A DNA stretch of 64,000 nt from Novosphingobium terrae (GTDB lineage Bacteria > Pseudomonadota > Alphaproteobacteria > Sphingomonadales > Sphingomonadaceae). Positions 1 through 9,384 of this stretch are shown here, in pieces. The position numbers and the translations under genes are program-made. How positions within the stretch are numbered: the first letter of the stretch is position 1; every line of letters begins with the position of its first letter. The stretch is taken from NCBI RefSeq assembly GCF_017163935.1, contig NZ_JABVZR010000001.1, positions 310,001 through 374,000 of the forward strand, written 5' to 3'. A model generated the notes under the pieces. It did not search any database. It was given only the letters and a program-made list of their open reading frames with translations, and had not been told where the DNA came from.

Positions 1-2203
1 CGACGAAACAGTCGCGAATCTGCCGCCCGATCTCGGTGCGGATCGGGATGTTCTGCAGATTGGGCTCGGTGGAGGAGAGGCGCCCGGTCTGCGCGCCCAC
101 CAGCGAATAGGAGGTGTGGACGCGGCCTGTGACGGGGCTGATCGCGGCCTGCAACGCCTCGGTGTAGGTCGAGCGCAGCTTGGAAAGCTGGCGCCATTCC
201 AGCACCTTGCGTGCGATAGGCACGCCTTCGGCCTCCAGCTTTTCCAGCACCGACTGATCGGTGGAATATTGCCCGGTCTTGCCCTTCTTGCCGCCCTTCA
301 GACCCATCTTGTCGAAGAGGATCTCGCCCAGCTGCTTGGGGCTGCCGATGGTGAAGGGCTGGCCGGCCAGCTCATGCACCTCACCCTCCAGCGCGCCGAT
401 GGCCTCGGCAAATTGCGAGGACAGGCCTGCCAGCTTGTCGCGATCCACCCGGATGCCGCGCCGCTCCATGCCCGCGACCACGGGGATCAGCGGGCGGTCG
501 ACACGCTCATAGATGCGCGTGGCCGATTCATGCGAGAGGCGGGGTTTCAGCAGGCGATGCAGGCGCCAGGTCACCTCGGCGTCCTCGGCGGCATATTGCG
601 TGGCGCGGGCCAGCGGCACTTCGGCAAAGCTGATCGCCTTCTTGCCGGTGCCGCAGACCTCCTTGAAGGAGATGCAGGTGTGATCGAGATGGCGGCGTGC
701 CAGCTCATCCATGCCATGGCCGCCGCCGATGCCGTCCTCGCTGCGTCCGGCGTCCATATCGAAGCTGATGACCATCGTGTCGTCGAGCGGCGCCACGGTG
801 ATGCCGAAACGCGCCAGCACGTTGAGATCGTACTTCGCGTTCTGGCCGACTTTCAGCACCGCATCGCTTTCCAGCAGCGGCTTAAGGCGGGCGAGGGCGG
901 TATTGCGGTCGATCTGCTCGGGCTTTTCGGCGAACATATCGGTGCCGCCATGGCCCAGCGGAATGTAGCAAGCCTGACCCGCACCAATCGACAGGCTGAC
1001 ACCAACCAGATCGGCACCAATGGCATCCAGAGCGCTGGTCTCTGTGTCGAAGGCCACCACGCGGGCGGCGAAGCAACGCTCGATCCAGCTGTCCAAAGCC
1101 TCCAATGTGGTGACGCAATCGTAGCCCTCCACATTGATGGCGGGCAAAGCAGCGGGTGCCTGAGGGCCAGCCAGAGCAGCAGGGGCTGCCGAAGCATTCG
1201 CGGGTTTGGCGGGATGAAGCTGCGTCGCACGCTCCGGGCTGCCGCGTCCGCCATCCAGGCGCTTCAGCAGGCTGGAAAAGCCGTGTTCGCTCAAAAATGC
1301 GGCCAAAGGCTCGGGCGGGATCTGGCCCAGCTTGAAATCATCCAGCGGCATCGGCAGCGCCGCATCCTCCTTCAGCGCCACCAGCACGCGCGAGAGGCGT
1401 GCCATATCGGCCTGCTCGATCAGACTGTCGCGCAGCTTGCTGGCCTTCATCGTCGGTGCAGCGGCCAGAGCTGATTCGAGATCGCCATGTTCGACGATCA
1501 GTTTCGTGGCCGTTTTGGGGCCGATGCCGCGAATACCGGGCACGTTATCCACCGAATCGCCCATCAGCGCCAACACGTCACCGACCCTGTCGGGCGTTAC
1601 ACCGAATTTTTCCGCGACCTCCGGAAGGAAGATCCGCAGATTTTTCATCGTGTCGAGCATGTCGATCCGCGCGCCGCTTTGATGGTCGCCCACCAGCTGC
1701 ATCAGATCCTTGTCGGAGGAGACGATCGTCACGTCCCAGCCCTGCGCCACGGCGGCGCGCGCGTAGGAGGCGATCAGATCGTCGGCTTCCAGCCCGGCTT
1801 CCTCGATGCAGGGCAGGCTGAAAGCGCGCGTCGCCTCCCGAATCAGCGGGAACTGGGGGACCAGATCTTCGGGCGGCGGCGGGCGGTTCGCCTTGTAATC
1901 GGGGTAGATGTCATTGCGGAAACTTTTGCTGCCCTTGTCCAGAATAACCGCCAAATGCGTGGGTCCATCGGCCTTGTGGAGGTCTTCGGCAAGTTTCCAC
2001 AGCATGGTGGTGTAGCCATAGACCGCCCCCACCGGCACGCCCGCCGGATTGGTGAGCGGGGGCAGCCGGTGATAGGCGCGGAAGATGTAGGCCGACCCGT
2101 CCACCAGATAGAGATGGCAGCGGCTGCGCCCGTCAGTTGCGCAGTTTTCCGGCGCATTTTCAGCGAGGGGGAGGGTGGCGGGTGCTGTTTCTGGAAGGTT
2201 CAT
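1..2203 (-). CDS. polA: DNA polymerase I, 5' part (gene runs off the window start)
   Basis: Replicative and repair polymerase that removes RNA primers and fills gaps. About 734 of the usual ~930 codons are present. The reading frame stays open to position 1 and the protein breaks off shortly before polymerase motif A. The N-terminal 5'-3' exonuclease domain is recognisable from LYLVDGSAYIFRAYH and the acidic stretch EAGLEADDLIASYA. The middle carries an intact 3'-5' proofreading domain with AFDTETSALD (Exo I), KVGQNAKYDLNVL (Exo II) and YAAEDAEVTW (Exo III), so proofreading should be active. The polymerase domain begins with a thumb segment and GRLSSTEPNLQNIPIR. The ATG at 2203 gives the first plausible N-terminus and an SD-like GGAGG lies just upstream on the minus strand. 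Identification is firm; the C-terminus cannot be judged. Confidence 0.96.
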   Translation of the reverse strand, partial: MNLPETAPATLPLAENAPENCATDGRSRCHLYLVDGSAYIFRAYHRLPPLTNPAGVPVGAVYGYTTMLWKLAEDLHKADGPTHLAVILDKGSKSFRNDIYPDYKANRPPPPEDLVPQFPLIREATRAFSLPCIEEAGLEADDLIASYARAAVAQGWDVTIVSSDKDLMQLVGDHQSGARIDMLDTMKNLRIFLPEVAEKFGVTPDRVGDVLALMGDSVDNVPGIRGIGPKTATKLIVEHGDLESALAAAPTMKASKLRDSLIEQADMARLSRVLVALKEDAALPMPLDDFKLGQIPPEPLAAFLSEHGFSSLLKRLDGGRGSPERATQLHPAKPANASAAPAALAGPQAPAALPAINVEGYDCVTTLEALDSWIERCFAARVVAFDTETSALDAIGADLVGVSLSIGAGQACYIPLGHGGTDMFAEKPEQIDRNTALARLKPLLESDAVLKVGQNAKYDLNVLARFGITVAPLDDTMVISFDMDAGRSEDGIGGGHGMDELARRHLDHTCISFKEVCGTGKKAISFAEVPLARATQYAAEDAEVTWRLHRLLKPRLSHESATRIYERVDRPLIPVVAGMERRGIRVDRDKLAGLSSQFAEAIGALEGEVHELAGQPFTIGSPKQLGEILFDKMGLKGGKKGKTGQYSTDQSVLEKLEAEGVPIARKVLEWRQLSKLRSTYTEALQAAISPVTGRVHTSYSLVGAQTGRLSSTEPNLQNIPIRTEIGRQIRDCFV

Positions 2204-2458
2204 ATCCTCCCCGTCATACCCCCTGTTGAGGCACACGAAAAGCCGCCTTCCGGGGGGGCTGTTCACCTTGTCTGTGGTTAAATTATCATGCTGCACCGCG
2301 ACGAGTTGTCGTATCTCGACGCGACTAGCGCTTGCATCGCAAGCCCAAGGTGATTATCTGGCTGACGAAGTCTACTCCTGCGGTAGGCTTTCCGCACGGC
2401 GCTCCACCCCCAGTGGAGGGTGTCGCGCGTGGTCCACTCGCTGTTCAAGGAATACATC

Positions 2459-2635
2459 ATGCGCAAGATCATTCTCGCCGCTGCCGTCGCTGGCGCCGCT
2501 CTGACCCTGTCGGCTTGCGGCAAGACCGAAGCTCCCGCCACCTCGGCTGAATCGGTTGACACCGTTGTTGACACCGCCGTGTCGGCTGACTCGGCTGCCT
2601 CGGTGGACGCCACCTCGGCTGCCTCGAGCAACTAA
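2459..2635 (+). CDS. small predicted lipoprotein (58 aa)
   Basis: Encodes a 58-residue protein with a basic N-terminus, a short hydrophobic stretch and a lipobox LSAC ending at about residue 20, so it should be lipidated and anchored in the envelope. The mature part is about 38 residues, almost entirely Ala, Ser, Thr, Val and Asp, with one Lys and no further Cys; it is acidic and low in complexity. The ATG at 2459 is preceded by AAGGA with good spacing. An in-frame GTG upstream would extend the protein but destroys the signal-peptide layout. Two strong hairpins follow the stop. The gene is transcribed away from polA. It resembles the tiny entericidin-like lipoproteins common in proteobacteria, but I cannot assign a family. 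Confidence 0.75.
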   Translation: MRKIILAAAVAGAALTLSACGKTEAPATSAESVDTVVDTAVSADSAASVDATSAASSN

Positions 2636-2665
2636 TCTTTTCCGCGCCTTCGCGCGAAAGATTAG
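2632..2665 (+). terminator. inverted repeat overlapping the lipoprotein stop codon
   Basis: CTAATCTTT and AAAGATTAG form a 9-bp stem, extended by an inner GCGC/GCGC pair, starting at the stop codon itself. It lacks a clean T tract and probably acts together with the following hairpin. Confidence 0.5.
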
Positions 2666-2674
2666 AAAAGATTG

Positions 2675-2707
2675 GGCGCGTGGAGAAATCCGCGCGCCTT
2701 TTCTTTT
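2675..2707 (+). terminator. intrinsic terminator of the small lipoprotein gene
   Basis: GGCGCG pairs with CGCGCC and is followed directly by TTTTCTTTT, a classical rho-independent terminator on the + strand. Confidence 0.8.
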
Positions 2708-2753
2708 GCCCGGCGCCGGAGGGCGCGCATCAAATACCTGCTTTCCGGGCGCG

Positions 2754-3299
2754 TCAGGCGCCGCGCAGGGCCTGCCATTCCTCCCGCGTGATTTCCCAGA
2801 TTTCGGTGAGGTGGCGCCCTGAGACGAAATCGCGCTCGCCCCGCCAGATGACCCGCATCCCTGTTTTCTCCGAAATGCGGCGTGAGGCGATGTTGCCCAC
2901 CGCCTTGGGCACGCGCAGCACGGGCTTGCCCAGCACCTTGAACCAGAAGGCGGTGACGGTGTCGCAGGCCTCGCTCATCAGTCCCTGGCCCCAGAGATCA
3001 GGGTTAAGCCAGAAGCCGCGATTGTCCTTCTCGCCATCCTGAAGCGAAATGACGCCCACCAGCCTGTCAGGCGCGCTTTTCAGGCGGATCGACCAGTGCC
3101 AGGCCGCGCCGCTGGCCATGCGGGGCAGGACCACATTGCGGATAAAGGTTTCCGCGCCGTCCGCCGGATAGGGCCAGGGGATCAGCGGATTGAGAAATTC
3201 CACGATGCGCCAGTCAGGGAACTGCTCCTGCACCGCCGGAGCATCTTCGGCCACGACAGGCCGCAGCAGCAGGCGGGTGGTTTCCAGATATTGTGTCAT
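2754..3299 (-). CDS. GNAT-family N-acetyltransferase (RimJ/RimL type)
   Basis: Predicted acetyl-CoA-dependent N-acetyltransferase of about 181 residues, the size usual for RimJ/RimL-like GNAT proteins. The start LETTRLLLRPV is the typical beta1 strand of this group. The segment GFWLNPDLWGQGLMSEA corresponds to the acetyl-CoA pyrophosphate-binding loop (motif A), and NIASRRISEKTGMRVI is the typical C-terminal 'N-x-AS-x-r-v-x-EK-x-G' motif. The start at 3299 was preferred over one 30 bases upstream because GGAAG lies at good distance and the RimL-like N-terminus begins there. The substrate (ribosomal protein, small molecule or antibiotic) cannot be read from sequence. It stands alone, with a terminator region on either side. 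Confidence 0.88.
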   Translation of the reverse strand: MTQYLETTRLLLRPVVAEDAPAVQEQFPDWRIVEFLNPLIPWPYPADGAETFIRNVVLPRMASGAAWHWSIRLKSAPDRLVGVISLQDGEKDNRGFWLNPDLWGQGLMSEACDTVTAFWFKVLGKPVLRVPKAVGNIASRRISEKTGMRVIWRGERDFVSGRHLTEIWEITREEWQALRGA

Positions 3300-3331
3300 C
3301 AGGCTGGTCTTCCAAAGGGGGCTGCACAACG

Positions 3332-3365
3332 AAAAAGGGCGCCGATGGTAACCACCGGCGCCCTT
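3332..3365 (-). terminator. intrinsic terminator downstream of the beta-lactamase-like gene
   Basis: On the minus strand AAGGGCGCCG pairs with CGGCGCCCTT across a 10-nt loop and runs into TTTTTCG. It lies 24 bases after the stop at 3389. Confidence 0.85.
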
Positions 3366-3388
3366 GCGACATAAAAAGATCGTTAAGG

Positions 3389-4465
3389 TTACCGCGCGAT
3401 GCTGCTCGTGTGCATGCCGCCGTCACGCATGGCGGTCAGCTGTGGCTGATAGCCCTCGTAAACGGTGCGCGCGATGGAGGCGATGCGCGAATCGCGGCCC
3501 GGCTTGCTGCCCTGACCCGTCACATAGATCGCAATCGCGATGTTGCGCCCGTCCGCGGTGCGGATGATGCCCACATCGCTGGCGGTGTTGTTCAGCGTGC
3601 CGGTCTTGTGGCCGACAATGGCGTCATTGGGGATCAGCCCGCGAATGCGATGCGAGCCCGTGGCACAGCGGCTCATCGCCGAAAGCAGTACGGCGCGGCT
3701 GCCCGAGCTGAGCCACTGGCCCTGATAGAGCCCGGCCAGCAGCGTCGCCATGGCCTGAGGCGTGGTGCTGTCGCGCAGATCGATGGTGGTGGCCGGATTG
3801 ACCAGCCCGTCATCGCGCACCAGCGTGGCGATGTCGCGGTCGATCCGCATGCCGCCGATGCCCGCCTTATGCAGCCAGCGATCCACAGCCCGCGGGCCGC
3901 CAATCGCCGCCAGCAGCGCGTCGGTGGCATGATTGTTGGAATGGATGATCGTCATGTCGATCAACTGCGTCGCCGAATAGATCGGTCCCTCACGCTGAGG
4001 CGCCGGACCCGAGCCGGGGCGCGAAGGCAGCGGCATCATGATCGGAAAACGGTCGGTCAGGTGGAATTTGCCCTGATCCACGCCATCAAGGAAGGTCGCG
4101 ACAATGGCGACCTTGACCGTGCTGGCCATGGGAAAGGGCTGATCGCCCATCACCGAAATGCCCTTGCCGTTCGACAGATCGACCGCCGCTACGCCAATGC
4201 GCCCATGCGAAGCATTGGCCACGCTGGCCAACCGTGCCTCAAAGCCATTGCCATAAGGCACGACCGCACCGGGCGCTGCCGGAGCAGGGGCAGGCAGAAC
4301 ACCGCCGGGCAGCACCGTGCCGGGCGGCAGGCCGCCGGGCGGGGCGGGCTTGATTTGGAAAACGCGGTCAAAAGCGCGCTCAAGATCGTCGGCAGCGGCG
4401 GGCGGCGCGAAAAGCGCTCCGGCCAGCAGTGCCACACTCATCAGACGGAAACGAAGACTGCGCAT
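3389..4465 (-). CDS. class A beta-lactamase-like serine hydrolase lacking Glu166
   Basis: Secreted penicillin-recognising serine hydrolase of 358 residues. A signal peptide of about 25 residues ends near PPAAA, followed by a Pro/Gly-rich linker to about residue 70. Catalytic-domain motifs are MASTVK (nucleophile Ser115, Lys118), SNN at 176-178 (the SDN position), and HKTGT with KTG at 287-289. The omega-loop region, residues about 207-236, reads RIDRDIATLV and later LRDSTTP. Where class A enzymes have the deacylating Glu of E-x-x-L-N, this protein has Ile, and the loop is about seven residues longer than in TEM. The fold assignment is secure, but hydrolytic beta-lactamase activity is uncertain. 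The start at 4465 was chosen because a longer frame would run upstream into repeat copy A. Confidence 0.85.
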   Translation of the reverse strand: MRSLRFRLMSVALLAGALFAPPAAADDLERAFDRVFQIKPAPPGGLPPGTVLPGGVLPAPAPAAPGAVVPYGNGFEARLASVANASHGRIGVAAVDLSNGKGISVMGDQPFPMASTVKVAIVATFLDGVDQGKFHLTDRFPIMMPLPSRPGSGPAPQREGPIYSATQLIDMTIIHSNNHATDALLAAIGGPRAVDRWLHKAGIGGMRIDRDIATLVRDDGLVNPATTIDLRDSTTPQAMATLLAGLYQGQWLSSGSRAVLLSAMSRCATGSHRIRGLIPNDAIVGHKTGTLNNTASDVGIIRTADGRNIAIAIYVTGQGSKPGRDSRIASIARTVYEGYQPQLTAMRDGGMHTSSIAR

Positions 4466-4592
4466 GATTCTGCTTATGCCACAATGACCCTGCAATCGGG
4501 TTAACCTAACTGCCGGGGTTGATATAGAGTCACGCGATAAGGCGCGCGAAGGGTGCGATGAAGGGGGGAACCAAATAGAAGTTAAGGGAAAA

Positions 4593-4827
4593 TGCGAGGG
4601 TGTTACACCCTCGCGCTCCCGAAACGTCTTCCGACGCCGGGGCAATGGCACCCGATCCGAATGCCCAGCCTATCCACCTGCGCGGGGAAATGCGCCGCAG
4701 GCAGGAATGTTCCTAGCACAGTGTTTTATGAAATCTCGCTGCCTGCGGCGCTGCGACGTGGCGCAAGGCCGAACCGAGGCACCCACGCTGACAAGTCATG
4801 GGAGCGCGAGGGGGTAACCCCCTCGCA
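4593..4827. repeat. dispersed palindrome-ended element, copy A (235 bp)
   Basis: Left end palindrome at 4594-4614 (GCGAGGGTGT/ACACCCTCGC around one T), right end palindrome at 4806-4826 (GCGAGGGGGT/ACCCCCTCGC type). The outer ends are inverted copies of each other. The central inverted repeat GCGCCGCAGGCAG (4692-4704) / CTGCCTGCGGCGC (4739-4751) is 13 bp, the longest in the family. The body runs in the same direction as copies E, F and G, but the ends are arranged as in C and D. It lies between groEL (after its terminator) and the beta-lactamase-like gene. Confidence 0.93.
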
Positions 4828-4853
4828 TTTCCTCTTTTTTCAGCCCCTCAGGC

Positions 4854-4887
4854 AAAACAAAACCCGAAGGGATTTCTCCCCCCGGGT
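4854..4887 (-). terminator. groESL terminator
   Basis: On the minus strand ACCCG..GGG pairs with CCC..CGGGT and is followed by TTTTGTTTTG, 30 bases after the groEL stop. This makes repeat copy A, which lies beyond it, unnecessary as a groEL terminator. Confidence 0.8.
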
Positions 4888-4916
4888 CTCGTTCTTCAGA
4901 CGTGAGAAGCGTGGAC

Positions 4917-6590
<1,674 letters not shown>

Positions 6591-6605
6591 CTAGGGGAGG
6601 CTGGT

Positions 6606-6893
6606 TCAGCCGATCACGCCCAGAATATCGCTTTCCTTCATGATCAGCAGGTCTTCGCCCGCGACCTTGATCTCGGTGCCCGACCACTTGCCGAACAGCA
6701 CGCGGTCGCCAGCCTTGACGTCCAGCGGCGTCACGGTGCCGTTCTCGGCGCGGGCGCCCGAACCGACCGAAACCACGATACCCTCGGCGGGCTTTTCCTT
6801 GGCGCTGTCGGGGATGATGATGCCGCCGGCGGTCTTTTCCTCGGCTTCAACGCGACGGACCAGCACGCGGTCGTGCAGGGGACGGAAGGACAT
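6606..6893 (-). CDS. groES: co-chaperonin GroES
   Basis: 10-kDa lid of the GroEL chamber, 95 residues, standard length. It begins [14 protein letters not shown] and contains the mobile loop [12 protein letters not shown] that contacts GroEL, followed by [21 protein letters not shown] at the end. A GAGAGAGG ribosome binding site precedes the ATG. First gene of the groESL operon; a CIRCE operator lies 34 bases upstream. Confidence 0.98.
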   Translation of the reverse strand: MSFRPLHDRVLVRRVEAEEKTAGGIIIPDSAKEKPAEGIVVSVGSGARAENGTVTPLDVKAGDRVLFGKWSGTEIKVAGEDLLIMKESDILGVIG

Positions 6894-6926
6894 TGAGATA
6901 CCTCTCTCAAGTGAGTGAACTTGTGT

Positions 6927-6953
6927 TTAGCACTCCCGGGTAGAGAGTGCCAA
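6927..6953. promoter_or_regulatory. CIRCE operator (HrcA binding site) of groESL
   Basis: TTAGCACTC, nine bases, then GAGTGCCAA: one mismatch from the CIRCE consensus TTAGCACTC-N9-GAGTGCTAA. It lies just upstream of groES, so groESL is expected to be repressed by HrcA and induced by heat or misfolded protein. hrcA itself is not in the window. Confidence 0.93.
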
Positions 6954-7042
6954 TGAGCGGGATATGGGTCGCTGGTTCGGGGCCGTCAAGGGAGGGCATC
7001 GCAATTTTTAGGCGGCCCGAAACAAAGGCAGGGCCAAATGCT

Positions 7043-8416
7043 TTAGCGTGCCACTGTGAGCCGCAAGGTTTCCCTGCGACTCCAGCGGATCAGCAGCAGC
7101 GTGGCCACCACCGCCAGCCCGGTGGCCAGCCCGATCCATACACCCATGCCGCGCAAAGGTGTAAAAAACCCCAACACCACCGCCGTGCCGAAGCCCGGCA
7201 GCCAATAACCCAGCAGCGCGATCGTCATCGGCCAGCGCGTGTCCTGCAAACCACGCAAGGCCCCCTGAGCCACCGCCTGCGCCGCATCGACCAGCTGAAA
7301 CGCCGCCGCGACAGACAGATACCGCACCGCCAGCGCCACCATCGCGGCATTGGCCACCGCCGTGGTATCGACATAGGCTGACAGAATGGTGACAGGCATG
7401 CCCAGCATCGCGCTCGAACTGATGCAGGCGATGCCCAGCCCGACGGCAATGGCGGCCCAGCCCGCGCGGCCCATCGCCGCCACATCACGCGCGCCGTAAT
7501 GATAGCCCACGCGGATCGTCGCGGCCTGACCCAGACCCATCGGCAGCTGGAAGGTGAACGCCGCCACCTGAAGCGCCACGGCATGGGCGGCCAGTTCCAG
7601 CTCGCCGATGCGGCCCATCAGAAAGGCCGCGCCGCCGAACAGTCCGGCCTCAGCCAGCACGGTGGAGAAGATCGGCAGGCCCAGCTTGAGGATCTCCAGC
7701 AGGCGCGTGCTCTCAATCCGCCACCAGTGGCCCATGATGCGATAGCGGCGCAGGCGGCGGTCGCTCAGGATCACCAGCGCATAGGCCAGCAGCGTGATGC
7801 AGGCGGTAATCACGCTGGCGATGCCTGACCCGCTCAGCCCCAGCGCGGGCGCGCCCCAATGGCCGAACACCAGCGCGTAATTGCCCGCGGCATTGACCCC
7901 GATCGAGAGTGCCGTGATCGCCGTGGCGAACACCGGTCGGCCCAGCGTGGAGACGAAGGTTCGCAGCACATTGGCCGCCACCAGCGGCACCATCGCCCAT
8001 TGGAGAATGCGCATGAACGCCCCGGCCTGCTCCGCCAGATGCGGCGGCTCGCCCGTGAGCTGGAAAAAGCGCGTACCCGCCATGCACAGCGCCATGCCCA
8101 CCAGTCCGCAGGCCACAGACAGCCACAAGGCCATGCGCACCGAGCGCCTGACCTCGCGCACCGCATGGCGCCTGCGGCCCAACTCGGCAGCGATGATCGG
8201 GGCAACCGCACCCGTCAGCCCGCAAAAGCTCCAGGCCAGTAGGCCGAACAGGCTGACAGCCAAGGACGAGGTGGCCAGCTGGCTCTGCCCCAGTCGTGCG
8301 ACGAAGATCACGTCGATGGCATAGACGGCCATTTGCAGCATGTTGGCCGCCGCCAAGGGCAGGGCCAGTTTCAGCGTTTCGCGCAGTTCTGTCCGGAAAG
8401 GGGAGGCGGTGGTCAT
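7043..8416 (-). CDS. MATE-family multidrug/toxin exporter
   Basis: Inner-membrane cation-coupled antiporter of the multidrug and toxic compound extrusion family, 457 residues with about 12 hydrophobic segments. It starts with ETLKLALPLAAANMLQMAVYA, the usual first helix, followed by VIFVARLGQ and AWSFCGLTGAVAPIIA. The second half repeats the pattern with LGLPIFSTVLAEAGLFGGAAF and PMGLGQAATIRVGYHYGA. The ATG at 8416 gives an N-terminus matching the family; a longer frame to 8482 would reach into repeat copy B. Substrates are unknown. It is divergent from recO, with the repeat filling most of the space between them. Confidence 0.93.
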   Translation of the reverse strand: MTTASPFRTELRETLKLALPLAAANMLQMAVYAIDVIFVARLGQSQLATSSLAVSLFGLLAWSFCGLTGAVAPIIAAELGRRRHAVREVRRSVRMALWLSVACGLVGMALCMAGTRFFQLTGEPPHLAEQAGAFMRILQWAMVPLVAANVLRTFVSTLGRPVFATAITALSIGVNAAGNYALVFGHWGAPALGLSGSGIASVITACITLLAYALVILSDRRLRRYRIMGHWWRIESTRLLEILKLGLPIFSTVLAEAGLFGGAAFLMGRIGELELAAHAVALQVAAFTFQLPMGLGQAATIRVGYHYGARDVAAMGRAGWAAIAVGLGIACISSSAMLGMPVTILSAYVDTTAVANAAMVALAVRYLSVAAAFQLVDAAQAVAQGALRGLQDTRWPMTIALLGYWLPGFGTAVVLGFFTPLRGMGVWIGLATGLAVVATLLLIRWSRRETLRLTVAR

Positions 8417-8470
8417 TGTCGGGGCGATAGGCGGGAGGGGGAATGGGGTAAAGGACGTGAAGACAATAAA

Positions 8471-8707
8471 TGCGAGGGTCATAACCCTCGCGCTCCCTTT
8501 AATGTCTTCGTCGCGCTTCGGGTTCGGCGATGGAGCTAAGGTCGCAGCGCCGCAGGCTTCGAATCTGGTGGCGCAGCCTGTGATCCAGGGATAGCCTGCC
8601 TGCGGCGCCTTATCTTGTGCAGGTGGAGAGGCTGGGCGCTCGGCTTCGGCGCCAACACCCTATCGCCGGGAGACGTTCTGGGAGCGCGAGGGGGTAACCC
8701 CCTCGCA
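8471..8707. repeat. dispersed palindrome-ended element, copy B (237 bp)
   Basis: Left end palindrome at 8472-8491 (GCGAGGGT-CATA-ACCCTCGC), right end palindrome at 8686-8706 (GCGAGGGGGT type). The body is oriented as in C and D (CTTCGGGTTCGGC on the left, GGAGACGTT on the right), with the central GCGCCGCAGGC and GCCTGCGGCGCC pair. It is the only copy between divergent genes: the MATE gene starts 55 bases to its left and recO starts 31 bases to its right, so recO must be transcribed from within or across the element. Confidence 0.93.
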
Positions 8708-8737
8708 TTGTCCTTCTTCCTTCCCTAAACGGCGAAA

Positions 8738-9367
8738 ATGCTCCTCCGCACCCCTGCCATTCTCTGTTCCGCACGCCCTCATGGCGAGATTGGCGTGATT
8801 GCGCGGCTGATGACGCCCGGACATGGCCTGACCACGGCCTATGTCTCAGGCGGCAGGGGCAGGGCGCTGCGCCCGGTGCTGATCCCGGGCAATGGGCTCG
8901 ATTGCGAGTTGCGCGCGCGGATCGAGGGGCAGATGCCCGGCGCCAGGATCGAACTCACCCACAGCCGCGCGCCGTTTCTGGCCGAGCCGCTGCCTGCCGC
9001 CGCCATTGGCTGGGTCTGCGTGCTGACGGCCAGTGCTCTGCCAGAACGCCAGCCTTACCCGGCGCTGTATGAGGCGCTGGAGGCCCTGCTCGATGCCATC
9101 TGCTCGGCGCCGTCCGCCAGAGGTTGGGCGCCGGGGCTGATCGCCTATGAGGCGCTGATGCTGCGCGAGATGGGCTATGGCGCGCGTTTCGGCGCCGGTA
9201 TGGACGGGCAACGCCTGCTGCTGGGCGGCGCGGAATGGGGCGCTGTGATGCAGGGTTTTGACCGGATTGGCGAGGCTCTGGCGCGCTATGTGCTTGCCGA
9301 TCATCGCCACGATGTTATGGGAGCGCGCGAAAGGCTGCGCGAGCGGCTGGGCAAGATTGACAGCTAG
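8738..9367 (+). CDS. recO: DNA repair protein RecO
   Basis: Recombination mediator that with RecR loads RecA onto SSB-coated single-stranded DNA. 209 residues, somewhat shorter than E. coli RecO (about 240). The N-terminal OB-fold is recognisable from the start [34 protein letters not shown]. The helical C-terminal part includes [15 protein letters not shown] and [18 protein letters not shown], which match the RecO domain. I see no zinc-binding cysteine cluster; many alphaproteobacterial RecO proteins lack it. The ATG at 8738 sits only 31 bases after repeat copy B. leuB follows after 17 bases, so the two may be co-transcribed. Confidence 0.88.
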   Translation: MLLRTPAILCSARPHGEIGVIARLMTPGHGLTTAYVSGGRGRALRPVLIPGNGLDCELRARIEGQMPGARIELTHSRAPFLAEPLPAAAIGWVCVLTASALPERQPYPALYEALEALLDAICSAPSARGWAPGLIAYEALMLREMGYGARFGAGMDGQRLLLGGAEWGAVMQGFDRIGEALARYVLADHRHDVMGARERLRERLGKIDS

Positions 9368-9384
9368 GAAGGGACGATCCCTCT

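Noticed and set aside
3096..4504. Frames opposite the acetyltransferase and beta-lactamase-like genes
   Set aside because: Composition is Arg/His-rich and unfamiliar; real motifs are on the minus strand.
8417..8482. Longer start of the MATE gene at 8482
   Set aside because: The extra residues have no resemblance to the family N-terminus and the frame would begin inside repeat copy B.
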